Source: Streptomyces violaceusniger (GTDB lineage: Bacteria; Actinomycetota; Actinomycetes; Streptomycetales; Streptomycetaceae). Taken from it: a DNA stretch of 64,000 nt. The translations under genes and the position numbers were made by a program. A model generated the notes under the pieces. It had not been told where the DNA came from and searched no databases. It saw only the letters and a program-made list of their open reading frames with translations. The stretch covers positions 5,084,001 through 5,148,000 of the forward strand of contig BJHW01000001.1 in assembly GCA_005405945.1 (NCBI GenBank), written 5' to 3'. Positions 19,925 through 30,232 of this stretch are shown here, piece after piece. Within the stretch, counting starts at the first letter, position 1; every line of letters begins with the position of its first letter.

Positions 19925-21316
19925 GTGTGGGCCCTGCCCGGGATGCCCGAGGTGCGGCCCGGTGACGACCTCGCCAAGCTGATCGCCGACGCCGCGACCT
20001 CGGGTGGTCTGCCGGGGCTCGCCCACGGCGATGTGCTGCTGGTCACCTCCAAGATCGTCAGCAAGGCGGAGGGGCGCGTCGTCGAGGCGACCGACCGCGA
20101 GGCGGCCATAGACGCCGAGACGGTGCGGGTCGTGGCGCGGCGCGGCCGTACGCGGATCGTCGAGACCCGCCACGGTCTGGTCATGGCCGCCGCCGGGGTC
20201 GATGCCTCCAACACCCCTTCCGGGACGGTCCTGTTGCTCCCCGAGGACCCCGACGCCTCGGCGCGGGCGATCCGGGCCGGGCTGCGGGAGGTGCTCGGCG
20301 TGGAGGTCGGCGTCATCGTCACCGACACGTTCGGGCGGCCGTGGCGGACCGGGGTCACCGATGTCGCCATCGGCGCGGCCGGGGTGCGGGTGCTGGACGA
20401 TCTGCGCGGCGGAGTCGACGCGTACGGAAACGCGCTGAGCGCGACCATCGTCGCCACCGCTGACGAGTTGGCCGCCGCGGGTGACCTGGTCAAGGGCAAG
20501 GCCGAGGGGCTGCCGGTGGCCGTGTTGCGGGGGCTTCCGCAGGTGGTGGCGTTCGAGGGGCTGGGCGGGGCTGAGGGAGCGGAGGGGGCTGAGGGCATTG
20601 AGGGCGCGGAGGGGGCTGAGGGCACTGAGGGAGCTGACGGGCAAGGCGGTGCTGAGGACGCGGGCGCGCGTGCGTTGGTGCGCGGGGCCGCGGACGACAT
20701 GTTCCGGCTGGGCACCTCCGAGGCCGTACGGGAGGCGGTGACGCTGCGCCGTACGGTGCGGGAGTTCACCGACGAGCCGGTGGACGGCGCGGCGGTGCGG
20801 CGCGCGGTCGCCGCCGCCGTCACCGCACCGGCGCCGCACCATACGACGCCGTGGCGGTTCGTCCTGCTGGAGTCGGAGGACTCGCGGACGCGGCTGCTGG
20901 ACGCGATGCGGGACGCCTGGATCGCCGATCTGCGCGGGGACGGCTTCTCGGAGGAGAGCATCGCCAAGCGGGTGCGGCGCGGGGATGTGCTGCGCAAGGC
21001 GCCGTACCTGGTCGTCCCGTGCCTGGTCGCCGACGGCGCCCACACCTATCCCGACCGGCGGCGGAACACGGCGGAGCGCGAGATGTTCGTGGTCGCGGCG
21101 GGGGCCGGGGTGCAGAACCTGCTGGTCGCGCTGGCGGGTGAGGGGCTGGGCTCGGCGTGGGTGTCGTCCACGATGTTCTGCCGCCCGGTGGTACGCGAGG
21201 TCCTGGGCCTGCCGGACGACTGGGACCCGATGGGCACGGTCGCGGTCGGCCAGGCCGCCGTGCCGCCGGCGGCACGGCCGGAGCGGGGGGTCGAGGGGTT
21301 CGTGGTGGTGCGGTAG
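19925..21316 (+). CDS. fbiB: Bifunctional F420 gamma-glutamyl ligase / nitroreductase-fold FbiB
   Basis: Adds glutamates to F420-0; the C-terminal FMN domain helps complete F420 maturation. The ligase domain begins VWALPGMPEVRPGDDLAKLI; the nitroreductase-like domain starts at about residue 275 (AVREAVTLRRTVREFTDEPV). Between them lies a (GAE)n-like low-complexity stretch. The frame is continuous only from GTG 19925, but relatives carry extra N-terminal residues, and the ATG at 19797 coupled to fbiA is in another frame. A single missing base in the G-rich 19800-19920 segment would connect them, so the true start is probably 19797. Confidence 0.88.
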   Translation: MWALPGMPEVRPGDDLAKLIADAATSGGLPGLAHGDVLLVTSKIVSKAEGRVVEATDREAAIDAETVRVVARRGRTRIVETRHGLVMAAAGVDASNTPSGTVLLLPEDPDASARAIRAGLREVLGVEVGVIVTDTFGRPWRTGVTDVAIGAAGVRVLDDLRGGVDAYGNALSATIVATADELAAAGDLVKGKAEGLPVAVLRGLPQVVAFEGLGGAEGAEGAEGIEGAEGAEGTEGADGQGGAEDAGARALVRGAADDMFRLGTSEAVREAVTLRRTVREFTDEPVDGAAVRRAVAAAVTAPAPHHTTPWRFVLLESEDSRTRLLDAMRDAWIADLRGDGFSEESIAKRVRRGDVLRKAPYLVVPCLVADGAHTYPDRRRNTAEREMFVVAAGAGVQNLLVALAGEGLGSAWVSSTMFCRPVVREVLGLPDDWDPMGTVAVGQAAVPPAARPERGVEGFVVVR

Positions 21317-21655
21317 GTGTGTGCGGTCGGGGCTTTGGGGCGGGGTTGTCTGGGGTGAGTTGTCTGGGGTCTGGTTGTCTGGGGCCTGGCTGTCTGGGGT
21401 CTGGTTGTCTGGGGTCTGGTTGTCTGGGACGGGGTCGTATGGGGCGGGCTGTCCGGTACCGGGGTTGCGCGGTGAGGTCGCGTGCGCGGGGGTTGGGGGC
21501 GCGCGTTGTGCGGAGTGGGAGCGCGGGTGCGGGGGTGGTTGCTGGGGTGCGCCTTGGGGTGGCCGGGTGTGTCGGGCGCCGTGGGGCAGGGTGCGCGGTC
21601 GGTGGTGTGGTGGGTGCCGGCCCGGTGGGGCGGCGGTGGGTCGTAGGGTGGCCGC
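21317..21655. repeat. Intergenic region with six 15-bp tandem repeats
   Basis: A TTGTCTGGGGTCTGG-type unit begins at 21346, 21360, 21375, 21390, 21405 and 21420 with small changes. The rest is G-rich and contains no supported gene; the promoter and ribosome site of the DNA glycosylase should be near its right end. Confidence 0.65.
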
Positions 21656-22567
21656 GTGTGTGTGAGACGTACCTGGAGTCCCCCGGACCCCTGTGACCTC
21701 GCGCGTAACCTCGGCGTGCTGCAGCGAGGGCCCAGGGATCCCGCGTTCCAGGTCGGCGCGGACGGCGCGTTCTGGCGGGCGAGCCGGACGCCGGCCGGGC
21801 CCGGGACCCTACGGATCGCGCGCAAGGGTGCCGAGATCGAGGGGCGGGCCTGGGGGCCGGGGGCGGAGTGGCTGCTGGACGGTCTGCCCGCCCTCCTCGG
21901 GGCGGACGACGACCCGTCGGCGTTCGTGCCCCGCCATCGGCTCGTTCACGAGGCGCACCGGCGCCATCCTGGCCTCCGGCTCATCCGTACCGGGCTGGTC
22001 CTCGAGTCCCTGATCCCCTCGATCCTTGAGCAGAAGGTCACCGGCATCGAGGCGTACCGCGCCTGGCGGCTGCTGCTCCAGCGCCATGGCGAGCCCGCGC
22101 CCGGTCCTGCGGAGGGGATGCGGATGCGGGTCATGCCCGATCCGCGGGGCTGGGCGCTGATCCCGTCGTGGGAGTGGCATCGGGCGGGCGTGGACGCCAA
22201 GCGCTCCTCGACGATTCTGCGGGCGGTCCGGGTTGCCCGGCGGCTGGAGGAGGCCGCGTCCATGGACCTTGCCGCTGCCTCGGCTCGGCTGCGGTTGATT
22301 CCGGGTATTGGACCTTGGACGGCGGCGGAGACGTTGCAGCGGAGCAATGGGACGCCGGATGCGGTTACGGTTGGCGATCTGCATTTGCCGGGGATTGTCG
22401 GGTATGCGCTTGCCGGGGTGCGGGGGGCGGATGACAAGGCGATGCTTGAGCTTTTGGCGCCATATGCGGGGCAGCGGTATCGCGCGGCGCGGCTGATTTT
22501 GTTGTCCGGGCGTACGCCGCCTCGGCGGGCGCCTCGCTTGGCGGTGCGGGACTTTCGGGGGATGTAG
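21656..22567 (+). CDS. DNA-3-methyladenine glycosylase II-like (HhH-GPD) protein
   Basis: A 303-residue base-excision repair glycosylase. The helix-hairpin-helix is ARLRLIPGIGPWTAAETLQR and the catalytic Asp follows in DAVTVGDLHLPGIVGYALAG. SLIPSILEQKVTGIEAYRAW is a conserved DNA-contact segment. It lacks the Cys cluster of MutY/Nth, so an AlkA-type substrate (alkylated purines) is likely. GTG 21656 is the first start in frame and the ribosome site is poor, so the N-terminus is uncertain by a few codons. Confidence 0.85.
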   Translation: MCVRRTWSPPDPCDLARNLGVLQRGPRDPAFQVGADGAFWRASRTPAGPGTLRIARKGAEIEGRAWGPGAEWLLDGLPALLGADDDPSAFVPRHRLVHEAHRRHPGLRLIRTGLVLESLIPSILEQKVTGIEAYRAWRLLLQRHGEPAPGPAEGMRMRVMPDPRGWALIPSWEWHRAGVDAKRSSTILRAVRVARRLEEAASMDLAAASARLRLIPGIGPWTAAETLQRSNGTPDAVTVGDLHLPGIVGYALAGVRGADDKAMLELLAPYAGQRYRAARLILLSGRTPPRRAPRLAVRDFRGM

Positions 22568-22997
22568 GGGCGGGGGTGCGGGGCGGAGGTGCCGTTGCCG
22601 GGTGCCCGTTGCTGGGTGCGGGGCGTGGGTACGGGATGTGGGTGCCCGGTGCTGGGTGCGGGGCGTGGGTGCCTCCGGCGGTGAGCCCCACCCCGCCCCT
22701 TCCCGAAACGATGGGGCTCCGCCCCTCGGCCCCCGCCGGGGCTCCGCCCCCGGACCCCGCTCCTCAAACGCCGGAGGGGCTGGGTTGCGCAGCGACGGAG
22801 CTCCGCCCCTGCCCGGCTCCACCCCGGGCCCGGCGGCCCCTCAAACGCCGGAGGCGTTGGTTGCGCAGCCGGGTTCGGCAGGGCCTCTGACGCCGGAGGG
22901 GTGGGTTCGGGCCGTGCGGGTCGGGGTTTCGCCGGAGGGCTGGGTTTCCGTCGTGGTCGGCTGAGGGGTGCCGGGGAGGCTGGGGGCGGCGGGGCCG
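22568..22997. repeat. Intergenic region with dispersed GC-rich element, copy 3
   Basis: Between convergent glycosylase and manC ends. About 22686-22770 matches the dispersed element (CCCCGCCCCTTCCCGAAAC and GGGGCTCCGCCCC hairpins). Downstream, CCTCAAACGCCGGAGG occurs at about 22764 and 22842 with a variant (CCTCTGACGCCGGAGG) near 22885, each able to fold. No gene seen. Confidence 0.6.
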
Positions 22998-24104
22998 TTA
23001 CTGGTCGGAGGAGAAGCGGACCGCGCCAGCCGGGATGTCGGCTCCGCACCACACGCGGACACCGTCTCGTAGCTCGTTGTCGGGGCCGACCAATGCGCCG
23101 TCGCCGACTACCGCGCCCTGGAGGACCGTGCGGGCGCCGATTCGGGCGCCGACGCCGACGAGGGAGTCGTGGACCTGGGCGCCCTCCTCCACGATGGCGC
23201 CCTCCAGCACCGTGCTGCCGTCGATGCGCGCGCCCGCGCCCACGCGGGCCTGGGGGCCGATCACCGTGCCGCCGGTCAGTTTGGCGTCGACCGCGACCGA
23301 GGCGCTGTCCAGGACGAGGCGGTCCCCGCAGCGGCCCGGCACGGCCGGGGAGGGGGCCCGGCCCAGCACCAGGTCCGCGGAGCCGCGGACGAACGCCTGG
23401 GGGGTGCCCAGGTCGAGCCAGTACGTGGAGTCGACCATGCCCTGGAGGTGGGCGCCCTCCGCGAGCAGACCGGGGAAGGTCTCGCGTTCCACGGAGACGG
23501 GGCGGTCGGCGGGGATGGTGTCGATCACCGAACGGTTGAAGACGTACGCGCCCGCGTTGATCTGGTCGGTGACGATCTCCTCGGGGGTCTGCGGCTTCTC
23601 CAGGAAGGCGGTGACCCTGCCCCGTTCGTCCGTGGGCACCAGCCCGTACGCGCGCGGGTCCGGGACCCGGGTGAGGTGCAGGGAGACATCGGCGCCCGTC
23701 GTGCGGTGGTTGTCGACGAGGGCGCGGATGTCGAGGCCGGTGAGGATGTCGCCGTTGAAGATGAGCACCGGGTCGTCGGGGCCCGAGCGCAGCCGGGAGG
23801 CGACGTTGCGGATGGCGCCGCCGGTGCCGAGCGGTTCCTCCTCCGTGACGTACTCCAGGTGCAGGCCGAGCGAGGAGCCGTCACCGAAGTACGGCTCGAA
23901 GACCTCCGCCAGATAGGACGTGGCGAGCACGATGTGCTCGACCCCGGCGGCGCGGGCGCGGGCGAGTTGGTGGGTCAGAAACGGAACGCCGGCCGCCGGG
24001 ACCATCGGCTTGGGAGTGTGCACCGTCATCGGGCGCAACCGGGTTCCCTTGCCGCCGACCAGGAGGATCGCCTCTGGCGATGGCGTTGCTGGCGCATTGG
24101 TCAC
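22998..24104 (-). CDS. manC: Mannose-1-phosphate guanylyltransferase / NDP-sugar pyrophosphorylase
   Basis: Makes GDP-mannose (or another NDP-sugar) from sugar 1-phosphate. 368 residues: nucleotidyltransferase domain with ILLVGGKGTRLRPMTVHTPK, an acidic FNGDILTGLDI metal site and EEPLGTGGAIRNVA, then a left-handed beta-helix built of hexapeptide-like repeats over the last 110 residues. GTG start at 24104. With manA and manB earlier in the window this completes GDP-mannose synthesis. The nucleotide preference is inferred from context, not from a decisive residue. Confidence 0.85.
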   Translation of the reverse strand: MTNAPATPSPEAILLVGGKGTRLRPMTVHTPKPMVPAAGVPFLTHQLARARAAGVEHIVLATSYLAEVFEPYFGDGSSLGLHLEYVTEEEPLGTGGAIRNVASRLRSGPDDPVLIFNGDILTGLDIRALVDNHRTTGADVSLHLTRVPDPRAYGLVPTDERGRVTAFLEKPQTPEEIVTDQINAGAYVFNRSVIDTIPADRPVSVERETFPGLLAEGAHLQGMVDSTYWLDLGTPQAFVRGSADLVLGRAPSPAVPGRCGDRLVLDSASVAVDAKLTGGTVIGPQARVGAGARIDGSTVLEGAIVEEGAQVHDSLVGVGARIGARTVLQGAVVGDGALVGPDNELRDGVRVWCGADIPAGAVRFSSDQ

Positions 24105-24176
24105 GTATCGTCTCTGCTTCCTGCTGGGGCTCGCCGGTCGGCGGCCAGTGTATGCAGATCCCCGGACCCCGCCTGA

Positions 24177-25900
24177 TCAGCGCCCCTGGAGGCGGGCGGC
24201 GGTCTTCCGTACCGAACCGAGCTTCTTGTAGAGACGCTTGCCGGGGCACTCGGTGGCAAAGCCGTCGCGGTGACCTGCGATCACATGGAGCTTGACCTTG
24301 GCGCCTTTTTTGTACTTGTTGCCGCCGCCCGACACCAGGTGCGTCGTACCGCGCGGATTCCGCTTGAAGAGGCCCAGTTTCCACGCGGTGAGCTTGGCGA
24401 CGGCCTTCACGGCCTTGGCCGAGGGCTTCTTGGAGGTGAAAGTGCCGAGGACGGCGACGCCCATGCTGTTGGTGTTGAAGCCCAGCGTGTGCGCCCCGCG
24501 TACGGCTTTGGTCACACCGCCGGAGCGGCCTTCGTAGATTTTTCCGCACTTGTCGATGGTGAAGTTGTAGCCGTAGTCACGCCATCCAAGGCTCTTCACG
24601 TGATAGCGGTAGATACCGCGCATAACGGAGGGCGCCTGTGAGCAGCGGTAGTTGTTGCCCGTCACGGTGTGGTGGATGAAGGCGACCTTCACGGTCTTGC
24701 TGTAGACGTGGCCCGCTTCGCGGATCTTCTCGTCGGCGCCCCAGCCCGCGCGCGTGACGATGCTGGGCCGGGGCGCGCGGTAGCGGGCGGCGGCCACCTT
24801 GGCCGCCTCGGCGTCGGCATCGGCGTTGGCATCGGCGTCGAGCGCGCTGGGCGGCGCGGTGGTGGGGTTGGTGGGGTTGGTGGGGTTGGTGGGGTTGGGC
24901 TGCTGGGTGGAGGTGTGGGGGTGGGGGTACGGCACCGGCTCGGTGGACGGCGCGGAGGGTCTGGGGGTCGGCTTCGCGGACGGCCCCGACGGTCCGGAGG
25001 CCCCCAGGACGGCCTTCCCGGCGATCCCACCGCCGTCGGCTTCGCGCCCGGCGCGCCGCCCCCTGACGCCGACACCTCACCCCCCGCCGTCGGCACCGGG
25101 TGCTCCGGAAGCGCGTGGTGCGCGGCCCGCTCCGACCCCGGCCGCGCCGGGGGCCCACCCGGGTCGATCAGCTCCAACCGCAGCCCGGACGGCAGGGCGG
25201 CCGTCCCCGTGTCCGCCGGCCCCGCATCCCCCGCCCGCACGTCCGCCGCCCCCGACCCCGCGTCCGCCGTCGCCGAGCCCGCATCCGCCGGCCCCGCATC
25301 CGCGTCCGTCGCCGACCCCACGTCCGCCTTCGCCACGTCCGCGTCCGCGCCCGCCTTAGCCGCGTCCTCGTCCGCGCCCGCCTTAGCCGCGCCCGTGTCC
25401 GCCGTCGCCGACCGTTCCGGCCGCACCCGCGCCTGGACGGCGTCCGAGGGGCCGACCCACAGCGGCGCGGTGCCGCCGTGGGCCCGTGCGCCGCGGAGTT
25501 CGGGCGAGTCCGGATCGGGGGCCTCGTCCCCGTACGGCAGCAGCTCGCGCCACGGCGACCACGCGCCGCCGACCGCGCGGGTACGCACCTGCGCCCGGCC
25601 GTGGAGCTCCGCGGCGGGCCGGTCCCAGACGACGCCGACGAGCGAGAACGGCCGCACGCCCGACGCGGTGACGCCCCGCTCGACCGCGGCGTCTCCGCGC
25701 CCGGCGGCCACGCCTCGGTCCAGCCCGCCACCTACGGGCGAGCCCCGCGAGCCAAGCGGGCGCAGTGGCAGCGACTGCGTGGAGCCGACGGCGACGGTCC
25801 GCTCGGCCCGGGCGTGGGCGGGTCCGGGGTACAGGGCGAGGGGAAGGGCGAGGGCGGCGGTGCACGCGACGCCGATCGAGGATGCCAGGTATGCACGCAT
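24177..25900 (-). CDS. Secreted N-acetylmuramoyl-L-alanine amidase (PGRP/Amidase_2), one-base frameshift
   Basis: A peptidoglycan hydrolase of about 574 residues. The signal peptide starts at ATG 25900 (MRAYLASSIGVACTAALALP). A linker follows with Ala/Asp/Gly repeats, then Thr/Asn/Pro repeats, and the C-terminal amidase domain. Zinc ligands are visible: VAFIHHTVTGNN, and H and C in VIAGHRDGFATECPGKRLY. The two halves are in different frames; one G added opposite CCC 25026-25028 joins GAKPTAVG to IAGKAVLGASGPSGPSAKP. Confidence 0.85.
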
Positions 25901-26028
25901 GATTGGAATCGTCCCCATAAGGGGACAAACCTGTCCATTCGGAAGAGCGGACACGTCGCGGACGGTCCGGTGACCCGGACCCCACCGACCCCGTCCGCGC
26001 CGCAATTTCGGCGCGTAGTCTTGCGCGC

Positions 26029-26781
26029 GTGAACGCCACCGATCGCACCCCCGCCGACCTGCTGGGATCCGCGCTCGACGCGGATCCCTCCCGCCCGCTC
26101 GTGACCTTCTACGACGACGCCACGGGCGAACGCGTCGAACTCTCCGTGGCCACCTTCGCCAATTGGGTGGCGAAGACCGCCAATCTCCTCCAGGACGATC
26201 TCGCCGCCGCGCCCGGCGACAGATGCGCACTGCTGCTCCCCGCCCACTGGCAGACCGCCGTGTGGCTGGTGGCCTGTTCCTCGGTCGGGGTCCTCGTGGA
26301 CATCGGGGGCGACCCGGCCTCCGCCGACCTCGTCGTCAGCGGCCCGGACAGCCTCAAGGAGGCGCGGGAGTGCTCCGGGGAGCGAGTGGCGCTGTCGCTT
26401 CAGCCGCTGGGCGGCCGCTTCCCCCAGCTGCCGGAGGGGTTCGCGGACTACGCCGTGGAGGTGCCCAGCCAGGGCGACCGCTTCGCGCCGTACTCCCCCG
26501 TGGACCCGGACACGCCCGCGCTGGCCGTCGGTGGTGTGGAGCTGACGAGCGCCGAGGTGGTGGAGCGGGCGCGCGCCGACGCCGCCGGGCGGGGACTCGG
26601 GCCCGGTTCGCGGATCCTGTCAGGTCTTTCGTACCGCACCTGGGAGGGGCTGTCGTACGGGCTGTACGCGCCGCTGGCCAGTGGCGGTTCGGTGGTGCTC
26701 TGCCGCCATCTGGACCGGCTGGACGAGAAGGGGCTGGCCGGGCGCAAGGAGAGCGAGCGCGTCACCGCCACCACGCCCTGA
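26029..26781 (+). CDS. TIGR03089 family protein (AMP-binding-like)
   Basis: 250 residues resembling the N-terminal part of acyl-adenylate enzymes, as in the actinobacterial TIGR03089 family. RPLVTFYDDATGERVELSVA and PGDRCALLLPAHWQTAVWLV are typical of the family start. It ends before the ATP- and AMP-binding motifs of full ligases, so it is probably not an active synthetase. Function unknown. It is divergent from the amidase; the 128-base gap holds both promoters. Confidence 0.85.
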   Translation: MNATDRTPADLLGSALDADPSRPLVTFYDDATGERVELSVATFANWVAKTANLLQDDLAAAPGDRCALLLPAHWQTAVWLVACSSVGVLVDIGGDPASADLVVSGPDSLKEARECSGERVALSLQPLGGRFPQLPEGFADYAVEVPSQGDRFAPYSPVDPDTPALAVGGVELTSAEVVERARADAAGRGLGPGSRILSGLSYRTWEGLSYGLYAPLASGGSVVLCRHLDRLDEKGLAGRKESERVTATTP

Positions 26782-27126
26782 AACCACGGCCGCCACCACA
26801 CCCTGAGCCCACACCCACACCCACACCCACCACACCCTGAGCCCACACCCACACCCACCACGCCTTGAGGCCACGCCGCCACCACGCCCTCAGCCACAGC
26901 CACCGCCGCACCCTCACCCTCGACCCGCCCCAAAAGCCCGACCACCCCTCCCCTGACCCGTCCGGCGGACCGAGGGCCGAGCCCACGGGCCGCGCCGCCC
27001 ACCCCGCGCGATGATCTACAGATACGTACAACCATGTGCGGGCTTCGCATGTCTGTTCCGTTAATCGGTATCCCGGCATGCGATGCCGCTCCGCCCCGGG
27101 CGGAAGACGGGTGGGAGGACGCGGAC
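26782..27126. other. Intergenic region, CA-rich short repeats
   Basis: From 26785 to about 26885 runs a CCACACCCACACCC tract with CACCACACCCTGAGCC units repeated. The rest, to the GTG at 27127, should hold the promoter of the LCP run. No gene seen. Confidence 0.55.
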
Positions 27127-28244
27127 GTGACGACCGACAGCTCTGAGCCTGCGCCGAGACGCAGGCGCCGCTGGCCGCGCGTCCTCGCGCTGGGCGTGGC
27201 CGTGCTGGTGCTGTCGGTGGCCGGGGCGGGGTGGTGGTTCTACGAGCGCCTCGACGGCAATATCCGCACCGATACCCGGACCGCGAACGAGCTGAAGAAG
27301 TACGAGGCCGAGCGGCCGGTGTCGGCGGTGCGGGACGCGCAGAACATCCTGCTGATCGGCTCCGACAACCGGGGCGGCAAGGGCAACGGCAAATACGGCA
27401 AGGACACCGGCACCCAGCGCTCGGACACCACGATCCTGCTGCATCTCCAGGCGGGCGGGAAAAGCGCCACCGCCGTCTCCATCCCGCGCGATCTGATGGT
27501 GGACATCCCGGCCTGCGAGGGGCCGGACGGAAAACACCTCCAGGCCCGATTCGCCCAGTTCAACTGGGCGTTCGAAGCCGGTGGCGCGGCCTGTTCGATC
27601 CGCACCGTGGAGAAGCTGACCGGCATCCGCGTCGACCACCACATGATCGTGGACTTCAGCGGCTTCAAGCGGCTGGTGAACGCGGTCGGCGGGGTCGAGA
27701 TGTGCCTGAAGGAGCCCGTGGACGACGCCGAGGCGCATCTGAAGCTGCCCGCGGGCCGTCAGGTCCTCCACGGCGAGCAGGCCCTGGGCTACGTGCGCGC
27801 CCGGTACAGCATCGGCGACGGCAGCGACACGGAGCGCATCGGGCGGCAGCAGGAGTTCATGAGCTCGCTTGTGAAGAAAGTGCAGAGCAATGGTGTGCTG
27901 CTCAATCCCGCGAAGCTGTATCCGGTGCTCAATGCCGCGACGTCCGCGCTGACCACGGATCCGGGCCTGGATTCGCTCAAAGATCTGTACGCTCTGGTGC
28001 GCGGGGTGCGGGACATCCCCGGGACAAGATCCGCTTCCTCACGATTCCGCGGCAGCCCTACACGTACAACAAGAACCGCGATGAGCTCGTCCAACCCGAT
28101 GCCGACCGCCTGTTCCGGCAGTTGCGACTGGATCGGCCGGTGCCGGTGTCCCACACCGTCACGGCGTCGACGGGCGGCGGCCCCGAGGCCGCCGACCTCA
28201 GCGGGTACCAGGGGACGACCGCCGCGCGCGGCATCTGCGAGTAA
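27127..28244 (+). CDS. LCP family protein 1 (cell-wall glycopolymer ligase), one-base frameshift
   Basis: LCP enzymes transfer lipid-linked glycopolymers such as teichoic acids to peptidoglycan outside the membrane. 372 residues corrected: Arg-rich cytoplasmic start, one membrane helix (VLALGVAVLVLSVAGAGWWF), then the LCP domain with NILLIGSDNRGG, SIPRDLMVDIP and YVRARYSIGDGSDTERIGRQ. There is no LytR_C domain. GTG 27127 has a well-spaced GGGAGG. The frame breaks at 28017-28023 (CCCC-GGG); one base restores DKIRFLTIPRQPYTYNKNRD. It is the first of five LCP genes. Confidence 0.87.
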
Positions 28245-28471
28245 AAGGGCCATAAGGGCGACCCATGATTCGTGAAGGATCAGATAAGGATTGGGCAGAT
28301 TGCCCAGTTGTAGGGAAGTGGAATTTGTCACCGGCGTCGCTTGACGCTGATCTGGACGGATAGTGTGAGCGATCCGGTGCGCTCTACGAGGTGGCCGCGC
28401 ACTGCATGAAGACGGATGGAGCGCCTTGAGGGGGAGGCGCCGCGTGGCACCGACGGAGGACACAGGCGACC

Positions 28472-30163
28472 GTGGACGCGCAAGGCCCTGGCGGGGCGGG
28501 TGACTTCGACCCAGCCGATCAGTGGGTGTTCGACCCGAATACGGGCAACTACGAGCTGCGGCTGAATCCCGCCGAGACATCGGCGGACGACACCACGGAG
28601 CTGCGACGGGTCTCCAGATCATCGAGCGATGACGACGTCACCGGCTCCGAGCCCAGGGGGCGCCGCCGCGCGGCCAAACGGGAGGCGGAGCAGGAGAAGG
28701 CGGCGGGCCCGGTCAGCCGCCGCAAGCCGAAGCCGAAGAAGTCGAAGACGAAGAAGGCGCTCTACTGGGGCAGCGGCACCCTGGCCTTCCTGCTGGTGGG
28801 CGGTTCGGCCGCGGCGTACTTCGTCTATCAGCACCTGAACAACAACATCAGCAAGGTGGACGTCGGCGAGAACAACGCCGCGGTCTCCGACGGCCCGATG
28901 AACATCCTGCTGATCGGCACCGACCGCCGGGACGGCAAGGGGAACGAGGGCTACGGCGACGCGGGCAGCGTCGGCCACGCCGACACCACCCTGCTGTTCC
29001 ACGTCTCCGCGGACCGGTCGAACGCGACGGTGCTGAGCTTCCCGCGCGACATGATCACCGACATCCCGGACTGCACCGTGAAGGAAGACGGCAAGGAGAA
29101 GACGATCCCGGGTGAGGAGGAGGTGCGGTTCAACACCAGTCTGGGACAGGAGGGCCGCAACCCCGGCTGCACCTGGCAGACGGTGGAGAAGATCACCGGT
29201 CTGAACATCAACCACTTCATGATGGCCGACTTCAACGCGGTCAAGGAGATGTCCACGGCGGTCGGCGGGGTGGACATCTGCCTCGGCAAGGACATCAACG
29301 ACCCCAAGTCGCACCTGAACCTGAAGAAGGGGCGGCACACGGTCAAGGGCGAGCAGGCCCTGGCGTTCGTCCGGACCCGGCACGCCGTCGGCTTCGGCGG
29401 CGACCTGGACCGGATCAAGCTCCAGCAGCAGTTCCTGAGCTCGCTGATGCGCAAGATGAAGGCCAGCGGGACGCTCACCAGCCCGGGGAAGATGTGGGAC
29501 CTGGCCCAGACCGCCACCAAGGCGCTCACCGTGGACACCGGGATCGGCACCGTCTCCAAGCTGGCCTCGCTGGGGAAGAACCTGAGCAAGGTCGATCTCA
29601 AGAACGTCACCTTCGCGACGGTTCCGGTCGTCGACAACACCGACGGTGCGACCGTGCTGCTCGACAAGACCAAGGCCGAGCCGCTGTTCTCCATGGTCCG
29701 GCAGGACGTCTCGCTGACCGAGGTCAAGAAGAAGGAGAAGGCGGCCAAGGACGAGCAGGCGCAGCGGCTGAAGGGGCCGAAGGCCGACCCCGCCGACGTC
29801 CGGGTCAAGGTGCTCAACGGCAGCGGGCAGTTCGGCGCCGCCCAGGAGACCGTCGACTGGATGCAGAACACCGAGGGGATGCTCCGCACCAGCAACGGCG
29901 GAAACGCTCCGTCAGAGCTGAAGAAGTCGACGCTGGAGTACGCTCCCAACCAGGCCGACCAGGCGCGTCGGCTGGCCGACAGCATGGGGCTGCCCGCCTC
30001 CGCCATGAAGGAAGGCACGAAGGACGCCGAGCCGATGGCGGAGATGACCCTGACGCTGGGCGCGGACTTCAAGGGCGCCGGCACACCGATCTCCGCCCCG
30101 TCGAAGGCACCGAAGGACATTCAGAGGGTTGAGGCCGACGACAAGGACGTCTGCGCCAAGTGA
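28472..30163 (+). CDS. LCP family protein 2 with LytR_C domain
   Basis: 563 residues. A long charged cytoplasmic region (about 1-95), a membrane helix (WGSGTLAFLLVGGSAAAYFV), the LCP catalytic domain (NILLIGTDRRDG, LSFPRDMITDIP, FVRTRHAVGFGGDLDRIKLQ) and a C-terminal LytR_C domain around residues 430-530 (VRVKVLNGSGQFGAAQETVD). GTG at 28472. A 227-base gap follows LCP1, so it may have its own promoter. LytR_C is an accessory domain of unclear function in this family. Confidence 0.92.
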   Translation: MDAQGPGGAGDFDPADQWVFDPNTGNYELRLNPAETSADDTTELRRVSRSSSDDDVTGSEPRGRRRAAKREAEQEKAAGPVSRRKPKPKKSKTKKALYWGSGTLAFLLVGGSAAAYFVYQHLNNNISKVDVGENNAAVSDGPMNILLIGTDRRDGKGNEGYGDAGSVGHADTTLLFHVSADRSNATVLSFPRDMITDIPDCTVKEDGKEKTIPGEEEVRFNTSLGQEGRNPGCTWQTVEKITGLNINHFMMADFNAVKEMSTAVGGVDICLGKDINDPKSHLNLKKGRHTVKGEQALAFVRTRHAVGFGGDLDRIKLQQQFLSSLMRKMKASGTLTSPGKMWDLAQTATKALTVDTGIGTVSKLASLGKNLSKVDLKNVTFATVPVVDNTDGATVLLDKTKAEPLFSMVRQDVSLTEVKKKEKAAKDEQAQRLKGPKADPADVRVKVLNGSGQFGAAQETVDWMQNTEGMLRTSNGGNAPSELKKSTLEYAPNQADQARRLADSMGLPASAMKEGTKDAEPMAEMTLTLGADFKGAGTPISAPSKAPKDIQRVEADDKDVCAK

Positions 30164-30232
30164 CCGTCGCCGGCCAGCGGATCCACCCTCGTCCATCGGG
30201 CCGGACGACCGAGAGACAGCGGGGAGGGCCCG

